Source: Candidatus Thorarchaeota archaeon (lineage in GTDB: Archaea > Asgardarchaeota > Thorarchaeia > Thorarchaeales > Thorarchaeaceae). From it: 64,000 bases of DNA. Numbering within the stretch: position 1 is the stretch's first letter; the number at the start of each line of letters is the position of its first letter. The DNA lies in NCBI GenBank assembly GCA_008080745.1, contig SHMX01000004.1, positions 248,001-312,000 on the forward strand, given 5' to 3'. The notes under the pieces were generated by a model. It did no database searches and was not told the DNA's origin. It saw only the letters and a program-made list of their open reading frames with translations. Of this stretch, positions 8,896-17,800 are shown piece by piece. The position numbers and the translations under genes are program-made.

Positions 8896-10326
8896 ATGGA
8901 ACGCAATAAGATGCTACATAAATCGAAATCACTTTTTAAGAATACATACATCCGACAAAGTCGTGAAATGGAGACCTTAGAATTGATGAATCCAACTACT
9001 AAAAGGGAGAAGGCAATTGTATTATGTGGACTATGTGTTGTTTTTCTTATTGTAGTTTCCATTATTTTGTTTCCTTCTTTATCCTTTGTTCCAGAATCTA
9101 AAGAATTGGAATGGCATCACATGTATGGTGGTTCTGAGCAAGACTGGGCGTATTCTATTCAAAACACAACAGATGGGGGTTTCATATTAGCTGGAGTTTC
9201 TCGTTCAAATGATATTGCAGGTTGTACAAATAATGGGGGTGATGATATCTATATTTTGAAATTGGATATGGATGGTACTATTGAATGGCAGAGCCTTTAT
9301 GGTGGAAGTGGGAATGATTATGCTTACGAAATATTCCAGGCCAATGATGGGGGGTTTATTATTATTGGTGAATCTGATTCAACTGACTTTCAAGGATGTA
9401 TAAACAACGGAAAGATGGATTCTATCGTTTTGAAATTAGATTCAGCAGGAGAAGTTGATTGGGCTAGAATGTATGGTGGTAGCCAAAACGACCTCTTTAT
9501 CTCAATACAAGAACTATCTGATGGAAGTTTAATTCTGGGTGGAGAATCTGGGTCAAATGATATCCAAGGGTGTTCAAATAACGGAATGCAAGATGCATAC
9601 ATAGCAAAATTGACTTCTGATGGCTCTCTTATATGGCAGGAGCTCTATGGTGGAGAAAGTGAAGACCGTGCCTTGTGTGTTCGACAGACCTTTGATAATG
9701 GGTTTATTGTCTTTGGAAGTTCAAACTCGCAAAACACAGCTAGCACAAATCACGGAGATTATGATTTCTATACTTTGAAACTCAACTCAACAGGTAATCT
9801 AACTTGGCAACAAATGTACGGAGGAAACGGACGTGAGTGGGGCTTTACTGTCCTACAGACAACAGATGGAGGTTATATTGCATGCGGTCTCTCAGATTCC
9901 ACAAATATTGTTGGTTGTCCAGCACTTGGTGAATGGGACTCGTACATAATTCGGATAGAATCTGATGGAGAACTAGTCTGGCAAAAAAGGTATGGAGGTA
10001 GTTCAGCAGATCTATCTTACGTTATTCAGTCAACTGAAGACGGATTCATTCTATCAGGAGGGTCTTGGTCAACTGATATTGAGAATTGTACTAATCATGG
10101 AGAACGAGACTTCTATATCTACAAGATTGATACATTTGGCGAATTACTGTGGCAGACAATGTATGGTGGAGCTGGTGTTGATTATGCCTCGTCTTTTGTT
10201 CAACTGAACGATGGATGTATTGTAGTTTCAGGTGGATCTGAATCAACAAATCTTGAGGGTGTTCAAAATCATGGTGCATGGGATGTTTATATTATGAAAT
10301 TAAATATTGAAAAAAGCGGCACCTAA
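8896..10326 (+). CDS. Membrane-anchored seven-bladed beta-propeller surface protein
   Basis: A single hydrophobic anchor (about residues 40-61, IVLCGLCVVFLIVVSIILF) precedes seven near-identical repeats of about 57 residues from W73 to the C-terminus. Each repeat follows W-x-x-MYGG-(S)-x-x-D...DGGFI-(L/I)-x-G-x-S-x-S-x-D-I-x-G-C...-x-D-x-Y-I-x-K-L-x-x-x-G. Seven such units close a beta-propeller, expected outside the cell. Repeats 1-3 and 5-6 keep a Cys in the loop, replaced in repeats 4 and 7. The ligand is unknown, but such propellers usually bind other proteins or glycans. The start could also be the ATG 72 bases downstream of 8896, since no clear ribosome-binding site decides it. Confidence 0.75.
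   Translation: MERNKMLHKSKSLFKNTYIRQSREMETLELMNPTTKREKAIVLCGLCVVFLIVVSIILFPSLSFVPESKELEWHHMYGGSEQDWAYSIQNTTDGGFILAGVSRSNDIAGCTNNGGDDIYILKLDMDGTIEWQSLYGGSGNDYAYEIFQANDGGFIIIGESDSTDFQGCINNGKMDSIVLKLDSAGEVDWARMYGGSQNDLFISIQELSDGSLILGGESGSNDIQGCSNNGMQDAYIAKLTSDGSLIWQELYGGESEDRALCVRQTFDNGFIVFGSSNSQNTASTNHGDYDFYTLKLNSTGNLTWQQMYGGNGREWGFTVLQTTDGGYIACGLSDSTNIVGCPALGEWDSYIIRIESDGELVWQKRYGGSSADLSYVIQSTEDGFILSGGSWSTDIENCTNHGERDFYIYKIDTFGELLWQTMYGGAGVDYASSFVQLNDGCIVVSGGSESTNLEGVQNHGAWDVYIMKLNIEKSGT
9112..10305 (+). repeat. Seven tandem ~170-bp coding repeats (propeller blades)
   Basis: The DNA encodes seven consecutive blades, each opening with Trp then a YGG motif (protein W73 onward). The nucleotide copies have drifted, so this is an old internal duplication rather than a recent expansion. 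Confidence 0.75.
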
Positions 10327-10400
10327 TGCTCTATAATTTTACGCTCAAAATTCTCACAAGGTGTGAGCCGAACAGCAAGGTTTTGTAGGAGGGGGGAGTT

Positions 10401-10508
10401 ATGTGTAATGAGGGCATGTTACGAAAACTAGACCCTACTATTCCTGCTCACATGTCTAGGGCTGCGTATAACCATTTAAGGTCTTCTCTCAGAACAGTCG
10501 AGATTTGA
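10401..10508 (+). CDS. Candidate 35-residue peptide with strong ribosome-binding site
   Basis: Within the 292-base gap between two plus-strand genes, a purine-rich GGAGGGGGGAG stretch (10388-10398) sits directly before an ATG at 10401. The frame runs 35 codons to TGA: it begins MCNEGMLRKLDPTIPAHM, ends SSLRTVEI, and has no membrane segment. A small inverted repeat (CTCACA-AGG-TGTGAG, 10353-10367) precedes it and may end the upstream transcript. The support is only the ribosome-binding site and position, so this may be spurious. Confidence 0.25.
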   Translation: MCNEGMLRKLDPTIPAHMSRAAYNHLRSSLRTVEI

Positions 10509-10565
10509 ATTTTCAAGCTTCTAAAAGAAATAGAATCGATTTTCAAATAACACCCACATCAATGG

Positions 10566-10576
10566 AAAGCTTAAAT
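10566..10576 (+). promoter_or_regulatory. Archaeal TATA-type promoter of the 10619 gene
   Basis: The sequence AAAGCTTAAAT has the form of an archaeal TATA element with a purine-rich BRE-like flank (GGAAAG). Transcription would begin about 25 bases on, near 10597-10600, giving a short leader that contains the strong AGGGAGGAAAA ribosome-binding site before the ATG. Confidence 0.5.
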
Positions 10577-10618
10577 CCTTAGAAGCATGCAGTGTAAGTA
10601 AGTTAGGGAGGAAAAATA

Positions 10619-11995
10619 ATGAAAATCCCTGTTCTTTCAGGCATCGTAGAAGGTCTGAAGGTATTCTTCAGAACGAAACGATACGTTGCATATACAACTG
10701 TGTTTGCAGCAACTACATTTCTGGCTATTTTTGTTTCAGGGTTAATGACCCGGTTTGCTGGAACCTTCATCGAGGTAATCCTTGTGAATTTCTTTGCCTA
10801 TGTTGGTGCTGCTGGTACTATCTATTTCATGATCGGAAGCCTACTTACTGGACTTAAATTGGATAAGTTATGGATTAAACGCAGAGGTCGTGGGAGATGG
10901 AATGAGTTGATGGGATTAACCTGGATGGTTGTTTCGTTCGCGGCAGCTGTCTTTCTGTCAATTCTATTTGGACCCGCTCCATTGATCTTCTTCGCCATGG
11001 TGTGTTGGGTTGGTTGGATTGCTTTCCAAGCATATCTATCATCACGAACCAGTCTCAGAATCGCTACGATTGCTGAGCCAAAGAAGGGTGGTATTGCGAT
11101 TGGTTTAGGAAGTTTTCTCATTCTAATTATCGGAATAGGTATCATTGCGGCAGAGATAATATCAGCTCTGATAATATTCCCGAACAACCTTTTTGGTGTG
11201 GGAGATTTCTTATCAGGACTTTCAGTCAATTGGATGGATAATTTAGCGACTCATCTTCCATTTATCACCATAGCTATGGGTCTTCTTGGAGCATTTGCCC
11301 TCATTTCTTTCTTTGCATTTTTACGTTATTCAGGAAGAGGTGCAGCACTCAATATCTCACTATTGACTATCTTCATAGGAATCTATTCATGGTATTTCCT
11401 AATCAATATCATAAGAAGGTCTCAACCATTTGGTTTCGATCCCACAGATGTTGTTATGACCTTGTTCTTCTTGGTTTATGCTATGAGTGGAATTGGCCGA
11501 ACGATAATCGAAGAAGTAGAAGAGTCCCGTTCCCGTCTAGTTGATTTTGGACCATTACTGACATTCTTCTTGGCAAGCGGATATGTCTTTGTTGATAGCA
11601 TTATTGCTGCCTCTACTGGTGGTAGTACACTAATCGCTGGATGGTTCCAGACTGATCTAATTGCTGACACGTATGCAGCCTATCTCTTTAGAGATGTTTC
11701 CAAACTTGTAGCATTTCCATTAGTAGCCATCTTCAGTAGCCTATACTATCTATTGTTCCAGAGAAAGGAACGAATCATAGAAAAGGCCGAGATGGAAGGT
11801 GATGAAATAGACCCAGGTGAAGCTGACGAGGATATCGTTGAAGCTGCCAAAGAGGCTGAGGAGGAGGAAGGTAGAGCGATTCCGAAAGGTAAACCTGGTC
11901 GAGATCTTACACGTTCTGATCCGGATAGATTGCGTGTAGATGACTCACGTCGACTTGGTTCATCTCGCCGATATGGCGATGATGACGAAGAATAA
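10619..11995 (+). CDS. Polytopic membrane protein with charged cytoplasmic tail
   Basis: The 458-residue protein has about ten hydrophobic helices between residues 20 and 380, for example VAYTTVFAATTFLAIFVSGL, FVSFAAAVFLSILFG-type stretches and the IGLGSFLILIIGIGIIAAEI region. A hydrophilic tail of about 75 residues follows, first acidic (GDEIDPGEADEDIVEAAKEA) and then Arg/Asp-rich (RRLGSSRRYGDDDEE). A strong ribosome-binding site, AGGGAGGAAAA, and a good TATA box precede the ATG, suggesting solid expression. I do not recognise the family. The tail looks suited to binding a cytoplasmic partner. A hairpin terminator follows the stop within seven bases. Confidence 0.65.
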   Translation: MKIPVLSGIVEGLKVFFRTKRYVAYTTVFAATTFLAIFVSGLMTRFAGTFIEVILVNFFAYVGAAGTIYFMIGSLLTGLKLDKLWIKRRGRGRWNELMGLTWMVVSFAAAVFLSILFGPAPLIFFAMVCWVGWIAFQAYLSSRTSLRIATIAEPKKGGIAIGLGSFLILIIGIGIIAAEIISALIIFPNNLFGVGDFLSGLSVNWMDNLATHLPFITIAMGLLGAFALISFFAFLRYSGRGAALNISLLTIFIGIYSWYFLINIIRRSQPFGFDPTDVVMTLFFLVYAMSGIGRTIIEEVEESRSRLVDFGPLLTFFLASGYVFVDSIIAASTGGSTLIAGWFQTDLIADTYAAYLFRDVSKLVAFPLVAIFSSLYYLLFQRKERIIEKAEMEGDEIDPGEADEDIVEAAKEAEEEEGRAIPKGKPGRDLTRSDPDRLRVDDSRRLGSSRRYGDDDEE

Positions 11996-12001
11996 TTGAT
12001 T

Positions 12002-12017
12002 GGGCGCTTAAGCGCCC
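12002..12017 (+). terminator. Hairpin terminator between convergent genes
   Basis: GGGCGCTTAAGCGCCC is a perfect 16-base palindrome starting seven bases after the stop at 11995. It is followed by TCTCTTTCTATTTT and further T-rich sequence. It suits termination of the plus-strand membrane-protein gene; the minus-strand gene at 12030 converges on it. Confidence 0.7.
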
Positions 12018-12029
12018 TCTCTTTCTATT

Positions 12030-12392
12030 TTACTTATTTTTCCAGTTATAGAACTTCACACCTAGGTAAATCCAGAGTGGATATAGTGCAATCTGGATAG
12101 CTGCTAGAGCATCAATCAATCCTGCTGTGTCTGTCGATTCGAATGAAAAAAGCCCAGAGTTAATCATCAGGTCCTTTCCTGATGTGACTGCTGGCTGGAA
12201 AGGTATCCAAAACCAATCCATGTATGACATATTGAGATAAAGTGAGGAGCTCGTAAAGATGATGGTAAAGAGGCTGAATACAGCTAATATCTTTCCAATT
12301 GGCATGTTCGTCTTATCTGATACTTTTGCTCCTATAAAATAGGATATGAAGCCAAAAGAAAATAACAGGGGTGGATCAATGAGAAATGTCAT
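12030..12392 (-). CDS. Small membrane protein, unknown
   Basis: I place the start at the ATG at 12392 (MTFLIDPPLLFSFGF), which has GGAGGGTCTGGAG just upstream. The open frame extends further, to 12476, but that part overlaps a separate 49-residue gene in another frame (12410-12559). The 120-residue product has three hydrophobic segments, LLFSFGFISYFIGAKV, ILAVFSLFTIIFTSSSLYL and IDALAAIQIALYPLWIYLGV, separated by short polar loops. I do not recognise the family. Its tight spacing to the 49-residue membrane protein upstream suggests a small two-gene operon. Confidence 0.55.
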   Translation of the reverse strand: MTFLIDPPLLFSFGFISYFIGAKVSDKTNMPIGKILAVFSLFTIIFTSSSLYLNMSYMDWFWIPFQPAVTSGKDLMINSGLFSFESTDTAGLIDALAAIQIALYPLWIYLGVKFYNWKNK

Positions 12393-12409
12393 CTCCAGAC
12401 CCTCCCCGA

Positions 12410-12559
12410 CTAGAGTGCCACTGCTATCATCATAGCAAAAGTGAAGATGATTGACAGAAGAACACAATTCACACAAGCTCCCTCTTGGAGCTCTTGTTTA
12501 TCTTTTGGGGTTAGTTTCTGTGACTCAGCAACCTCTTCATCTGTCTTTTTATCAGCCAT
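12410..12559 (-). CDS. 49-residue single-pass membrane protein
   Basis: The minus-strand frame from the ATG at 12559 to a TAG ending at 12410 encodes a charged cytoplasmic half (MADKKTDEEVAESQKLTPKD and KQELQEG) followed by one hydrophobic helix, VNCVLLSIIFTFAMMIAVAL, at the C-terminus. Two cysteines (C29 and C32, CVNC) mark the membrane entry. The stop lies 17 bases before the start of the 120-residue membrane protein, and the GGAGG ribosome-binding site of that gene falls in the gap. The protein is short, but its amphipathic design and position make it convincing. The tail-anchored topology suggests a small regulator or subunit. Confidence 0.6.
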   Translation of the reverse strand: MADKKTDEEVAESQKLTPKDKQELQEGACVNCVLLSIIFTFAMMIAVAL

Positions 12560-12626
12560 AATTAGACCATCCTTACTTCTGTCATGTAAATTGAGCGTAT
12601 TAAAGCTAAGTATTAGATGTGTTGAC

Positions 12627-13124
12627 CTAGAGTGTCTTTTCTAGTTCGATTTCATCCCGAACAGGGATCCCATGAAATCCTAGAGTAGCTATTTCAGGTT
12701 TGAGTTTTTTTCTATATTCATTAATTGCACCTACTCGGATAGCAGCAATCTGATATTCCAATTTCTGGTAAAATCTTAGAGCGTTAGTGTTATCATTCGT
12801 TGTCATTACCTTAATTCGCTGGCAACCATAATTCTTTGCAGTTTTCTCTGCATGATACATTAATTCGGTACCACATCCACGACCCTCAATGGTACAGTCT
12901 AATACGACTATCTCCATCTCTTCATTATCAATGCGATAACAGAGTAGTCCTACAGGTTTACTATCATCAAGTGCCACAAATCCTGGTAATTTCTGGGTAT
13001 CATGGACAATTCCAGCAGTCACAATACTAGTACTTCCCCAGTTTTGTGTAATCATAGATGTCAACCATGGTTTATCGTCGTCTGTCAATACTCTTACTTG
13101 TATTCTCTTCAAAGAATAATACAC
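12627..13124 (-). CDS. GNAT family N-acetyltransferase
   Basis: The 165-residue protein is a single GNAT domain. It has the strand GFVALDDSKPVGLLCYRI, the acetyl-CoA loop VVLDCTIEGRGCGTELMYHA (E-G-R-G-C-G) and the C-terminal NDNTNALRFYQKLEYQIAAI segment typical of the fold. The RIKVMTTNDN strand is also canonical. The apparent start is GTG at 13124; a TTG four codons later is possible. About 120 bases separate it from the divergent GNAT gene at 13244. The substrate is not evident. Confidence 0.85.
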   Translation of the reverse strand: MYYSLKRIQVRVLTDDDKPWLTSMITQNWGSTSIVTAGIVHDTQKLPGFVALDDSKPVGLLCYRIDNEEMEIVVLDCTIEGRGCGTELMYHAEKTAKNYGCQRIKVMTTNDNTNALRFYQKLEYQIAAIRVGAINEYRKKLKPEIATLGFHGIPVRDEIELEKTL

Positions 13125-13243
13125 TCCAAGTTGTATAAATTATTTGACAATAGATACTATAACTGTAATTGGTTCCAAGCCCAAATGATTTATGTAAATC
13201 TGGTATTATAAAGTCAGTATATAATATAGAAAGGTGAAATGAG

Positions 13244-13747
13244 TTGTACAATTATGCTGAGGTCACAGTTCGCAAAGCCAACTTAGGAGAAGTTGACCAA
13301 ATCAAAGAAATAATCAAAGAGGCATATTCACTCCTAAAGAAGGAACTCTCTCGTGAACCTGGCGCACTAAATGAGGGTCTGGATAAAATTTCACGACACA
13401 TTCAGATGGGGCATCAGTACATTGCTTTAGTGGGAGAGGTTCTTGTTGGCACGATGCGGGTAAGACTTCGTGGTACAACTGGTGTTATCAGTAGAGTTGC
13501 AGTGAAGAAAGCATTTCGAAAGAGAAGAATCGGTCTAGCTCTGGTAGAGTATGCAGAAAATATGTTATCCTATATGAATGCCACATGTGTCCAGCTAGAA
13601 GTTTATGATGCAGTGGAAGGTCAAAAGGAATACTATGAGCGGATGGGCTATAAAGAAACTGAGCGATTGGATCGTGATGGTGAAACCATCATCTTAATGC
13701 AGAAAAGCCTGTGTGAAGAACCTGAAGAGGAAGAGGAACCACTCTAA
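13244..13747 (+). CDS. GNAT family N-acetyltransferase
   Basis: A single GNAT domain begins EVTVRKANLGEVDQIKEIIK. The cofactor loop is RVAVKKAFRKRRIGLALVEY (R-R-I-G-L-A), and the closing segment is YYERMGYKETERLD. The start is a TTG at 13244 behind AGGTGAAATGAG. The acidic tail PEEEEEPL is a lineage embellishment. The stop codon TAA (13745-13747) overlaps the antiparallel stop of the radical SAM gene. Confidence 0.85.
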   Translation: MYNYAEVTVRKANLGEVDQIKEIIKEAYSLLKKELSREPGALNEGLDKISRHIQMGHQYIALVGEVLVGTMRVRLRGTTGVISRVAVKKAFRKRRIGLALVEYAENMLSYMNATCVQLEVYDAVEGQKEYYERMGYKETERLDRDGETIILMQKSLCEEPEEEEEPL

Positions 13748-14823
13748 GGTATTATTTCACAACCATTGTTGTACTCTGGATACTTGAACTGTTCCAGAGA
13801 TATTTTACCCTCTTCTATAATTTCTTGAATATCTGGAATTCTCTCTCTTATTGAATTGATGAGATGCTTTACTATTTCACATATTTTTTCAAACCCCTTC
13901 TGACCCCACAGTCGCTGTTTGTTTGCAAACAAGCACCTCCCTCCACAGAGTCCATACTCATCACAAGATGGGCATGGTTCATCAACATGCATCACATTCC
14001 TCAGTTCTTTAGGATGAGTTGTCCTAATATCACCAACAATTGAAAAATCCCAGTCAGGTGAAATTGGGCATATCCCTATTGATCCATCGACATGGATAGC
14101 AAAGGTATCAATACCTGATCCACAACGAAGTTTGGATGACTCCCCAGTTAGTAATGAGTAAGTTATAGGAATGAATGGTACAATCCCAAGAAAGTTTCCC
14201 TCTCTCATATATTGAATCCAGTAGTTTACAAGTGCTGTAATTCCTGGATTATAGGATTTCTCAACCCACCCATCGAAGTTCCTCCAATTCCCATCAGCAT
14301 CCCAAACGACGTTTAATTGCCAATGGACATGATCAAAAGTTGGACCAGAAAGGTCTAACAAGTGGATTACTTCCTTATAGATATCAGAATACTGCGAAAC
14401 TGCCATTCTCGCGACAATATCTCCCTTAAACCCGATAGAACGTAGCCATCTTGCGTTTTTAACCACCTTTTTGTAAATGCCTGACGATCGATATCTATCC
14501 GTTATTTCTTCACGTCCATCAATAGAAATCAATATGGAGTGGAATTTCCTTACATATGCTCTTGGAATTTTGTGAAGTCTTGTAGCATTGGTCTGTAGCA
14601 TGAACCTGGCATTTGGAAATCTATCCATCAAATTAACTATGAGAGGAATCTTCAGAGTGGGCTCTCCACCATATAACATCAACTGAACATCTTTATCCTT
14701 GGATAGAAAGTCCTCCAGCTCATCAATACTATATGCAATCTCAGTCGCCTCGGTTTCCTCTCCTCCATGGCAATAATCACAATTGAGATTACATCTTCTT
14801 GTGAGAACTAGGTGATAGTTCAT
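13744..14823 (-). CDS. Radical SAM/SPASM enzyme, AF1577-like putative peptide modifier
   Basis: Residues 11-18 hold the [4Fe-4S]/SAM motif C-x3-C-x2-C (RRCNLNCDYCHGG). The partial TIM barrel continues with LMLYGGEPTL and LQTNATRL. The C-terminal half has a SPASM-type cysteine set: CGSGIDTFAIHVDGSIGICP, then CPSCDEYGLCGGRC and a last Cys in KICEIVKHLI, enough for two auxiliary clusters. Length and the MNYHLVLTRRCNLNCDYC opening fit the archaeal AF1577-type proteins, annotated as putative peptide-modifying enzymes. That assignment is from memory. No obvious precursor peptide lies next to it. Enzymes of this type form thioether links or other backbone and side-chain changes in peptides. Confidence 0.8.
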   Translation of the reverse strand: MNYHLVLTRRCNLNCDYCHGGEETEATEIAYSIDELEDFLSKDKDVQLMLYGGEPTLKIPLIVNLMDRFPNARFMLQTNATRLHKIPRAYVRKFHSILISIDGREEITDRYRSSGIYKKVVKNARWLRSIGFKGDIVARMAVSQYSDIYKEVIHLLDLSGPTFDHVHWQLNVVWDADGNWRNFDGWVEKSYNPGITALVNYWIQYMREGNFLGIVPFIPITYSLLTGESSKLRCGSGIDTFAIHVDGSIGICPISPDWDFSIVGDIRTTHPKELRNVMHVDEPCPSCDEYGLCGGRCLFANKQRLWGQKGFEKICEIVKHLINSIRERIPDIQEIIEEGKISLEQFKYPEYNNGCEIIP

Positions 14824-14880
14824 TCTTCACACCAGTTATTATCCAATTTTTCCATCCCATAAGAGTTGTCTTATGTCATC

Positions 14881-17800
14881 TTACATTCTGACCAGTAGAT
14901 GATTGATTTTACCTTCAAGTCGGCGAACTGCATCCGAGTATGTTCGAGGTCCAGCTGTACAAATCAAATCTTTTTCTTGATGAACGTATTCCAATAACAA
15001 TCGAGCTAATCTCAGTGCTTTTCTGAATTCCTGTCCACCCTCAAGCTGCTCAATTCGTCGTTCTTCCTGAACAAGCCATTGCATGAAATCATGAACATCG
15101 CCCTCTCTCAGGAGTGACTCCTTACCATCCATTAGCCATGGTTTCTCTACACCGTCCTCGGCTTGAAATACATAGGTAAAGGTTTGGCTAGCTTTCTTCT
15201 CCTCTTTACGAGAGGTTAAATCCTGAACATCATCGATGACCTCTGAATCTTTTCGCCTTACTCGGAGTATCACAATGCCTGAAATCAAAATACCTATTCC
15301 GATTACAATTATGGGGAAGTTAAACAGAAGCATCTCTTCTATTGGTACATTGTAGTCTAGTGGGTCGAAGCCAAACGATGCCTCCCACCCATCTGGTGCT
15401 GCATCTCCATCGGTGTCCCAATTGAGCAAATCAGTCCTAAGCTCGTGAATTTCTATACCATCGAGTGCACCATCTTGATCCGAATCCGGGTTAGTGGGAT
15501 CACTTCCGTAGATGAATATCTCATCAAGGTCTCCCAGACCATCCTGGTCAGAGTCGGAGCTATTTGCCCAAGTATGGTAGATCTCAATTTCCTCCTGATC
15601 TGATAACCCATCCCTATCCGTATCGACTAACATAGGATGGCTTCCATATTGGTGTACCTCTGCTCCATCCTCAATAGTATCACCATCACTATCTCTGATA
15701 AATGGATCACTACCATAAATGAGCAATTCATCAGCATCAAATAGTAAGTCTTGGTCGGTATCCGCATTTAGGGGATTTGTAAAATATGTCATGATCTCTT
15801 TATAATCGCTGAGACGGTCTTGATCGGTATCAAAATTTGTCGGATCAGTACCATAAAGCTGAATCTCATCTTTATCATCTAAATCATCAAAGTCACTATC
15901 TTCTGACGTTGGAGAGAGCCCATTGGAGTACTCCCATCCATCTAGTAGTGAATCTGAATCCGAGTCATTAGAATAGGGATTGCTAAATAATCTGGTTTCT
16001 GAATAGGTTGATAAAAGATCCAAATCCTGATCAAGAATGACCTGAGAAAAGGACCTTGAGAATGATGGCGTTCCACTTTGACCTTGCCAGTATATTCTAT
16101 GACCAGAACCATTGACATCCATCGAGTATAACTGACCACCCTCACAGGCAAAAGCAATTTCTATGAGAAAATCATCGTCAAGGTCGCCTATAGCTGGAGC
16201 ACCGGTTATTCGTGAAGGTGTCTGTATTCTCCATAATTCAGTTCCTGTCTTTCCATCCAATGCAAACAATTCATTACCCTCACTGGAACCTATTACATCC
16301 AGGTCCTTATCGCCATCAATATCCGCTATGGTGCATTCATACTGGATTGATCCCGATGCTTGATACTCCCATATTTTTGTCCCTGTTTCTCCATTATATG
16401 CATAGATTTCTCCATTCGAATATCCCACAATTATATCCACTATTCCGTCTTTATCTACATCCCCCAGTGATATTCCTGACTCAGCAGGTTGGTAAGAAGT
16501 AGAACGCCAGATTTGTTCGCCTGTATCTCCAGCTAAAGCTTTACATAATCCCGACTCAAGTGCTATTACGATATCGAGGTTTTCATCTTGGTTTATATCG
16601 ACAATTACTGGAGATCCAACTACGTTATCTACTGTATCCATATTCCATAATACACTACCATCTGAACCATTGACTGCAATAAGTCGATGATTACTGGTTG
16701 CACTTACAAAATCCCAGATATCATCTCCATCCAAATCTGCAACTGCAATTCCCCCTTGTGGACTCGATCCCAATGTTAGCACCTGCTCTAAGGACCCATC
16801 AAGCCCATTCAGTACTTCTAGTCTATTACTTCTAGTTCCTGAAATCACTTCTGGGATATTATCTCCATTAGTATCTATGGTTGTGATGTCCCCTGTCATA
16901 ATGGATGATGTAGAACTACCCATGTCAATTGTATATGTAACATCAATCTTTAGACGATAACCCCCTGAACCCGAATATGAATGTACCATGATATACCATG
17001 TCCCAGCATCAGGATATTCGATAATAAGATCTTCATCACCGGATGCAAAACCCCTCCAATCATAAATATCAGTGGTGGGCTGAGATTCTAGTCTTCCATA
17101 CAAATCAAAGTCATTAGCACCACAACTGAGAACACAATGCATCTCCACCGCGTTATAGGGCACTGAAATTTGATATGTTTCTGTATCATCTTCTGAATCA
17201 AGTGTTCCTGAAAACTGATGACTTGTTTCCTCTGTATCCCCTCGATATATTACATCCACTATCAGATGATAGTTCCCTGTTCCACTATACTGGTGAACCA
17301 TAATATGCCATGTTCCCTCATTAATATCCTCTATAGTAAGTTCTTCATCACCGGATGCGTAACCCCTCCAATCGTAATTTGATGTTGTTGGAGCCGCGTT
17401 TAATTTTCCATAAAGGTCAAAGTCATTTCCGTAGCAAAGAAGTGTGGCTTCAAATGTGGCACCAATCTCATTCACATTCAGTGTATAATAATCTGATTCA
17501 TGGTTATCGCTGAGATGTCCTGTCACATCAAGACTTGATCTATACAGAGCCCACATAATACTTCCATCCGGTCCATTGAGTGCAGTGATGGAGTTATCAG
17601 TACCCGTTACAATGACATCGATATTTTCATCATTGTTCAAATCTGAGAGGGTCGGACTCTTCTCAACGGATACCCCAATATCAATTGACCACAAAATTTC
17701 CCCATTCTCGGCATGGAATGCATAGACTACTCCATCTAACCCACCAATGACCACCTCTGTCTTACCATCGCCATCTAGGTCACCAATAGCTGGTCCTGAA

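Noticed and set aside
9112-10305. CRISPR-like or satellite repeat array
   Set aside because: The repeats are coding propeller blades of about 170 bases with drifted codons and no spacers.
10822-11229. 135-codon minus-strand frame opposite the polytopic membrane protein
   Set aside because: It is antisense to hydrophobic coding sequence and lacks a start signal; the plus-strand gene has a strong promoter and ribosome-binding site.
15345-15975. Frameshift or low-complexity artefact
   Set aside because: The regular D-x-D-x-D spacing in one frame is the normal calcium-binding repeat.
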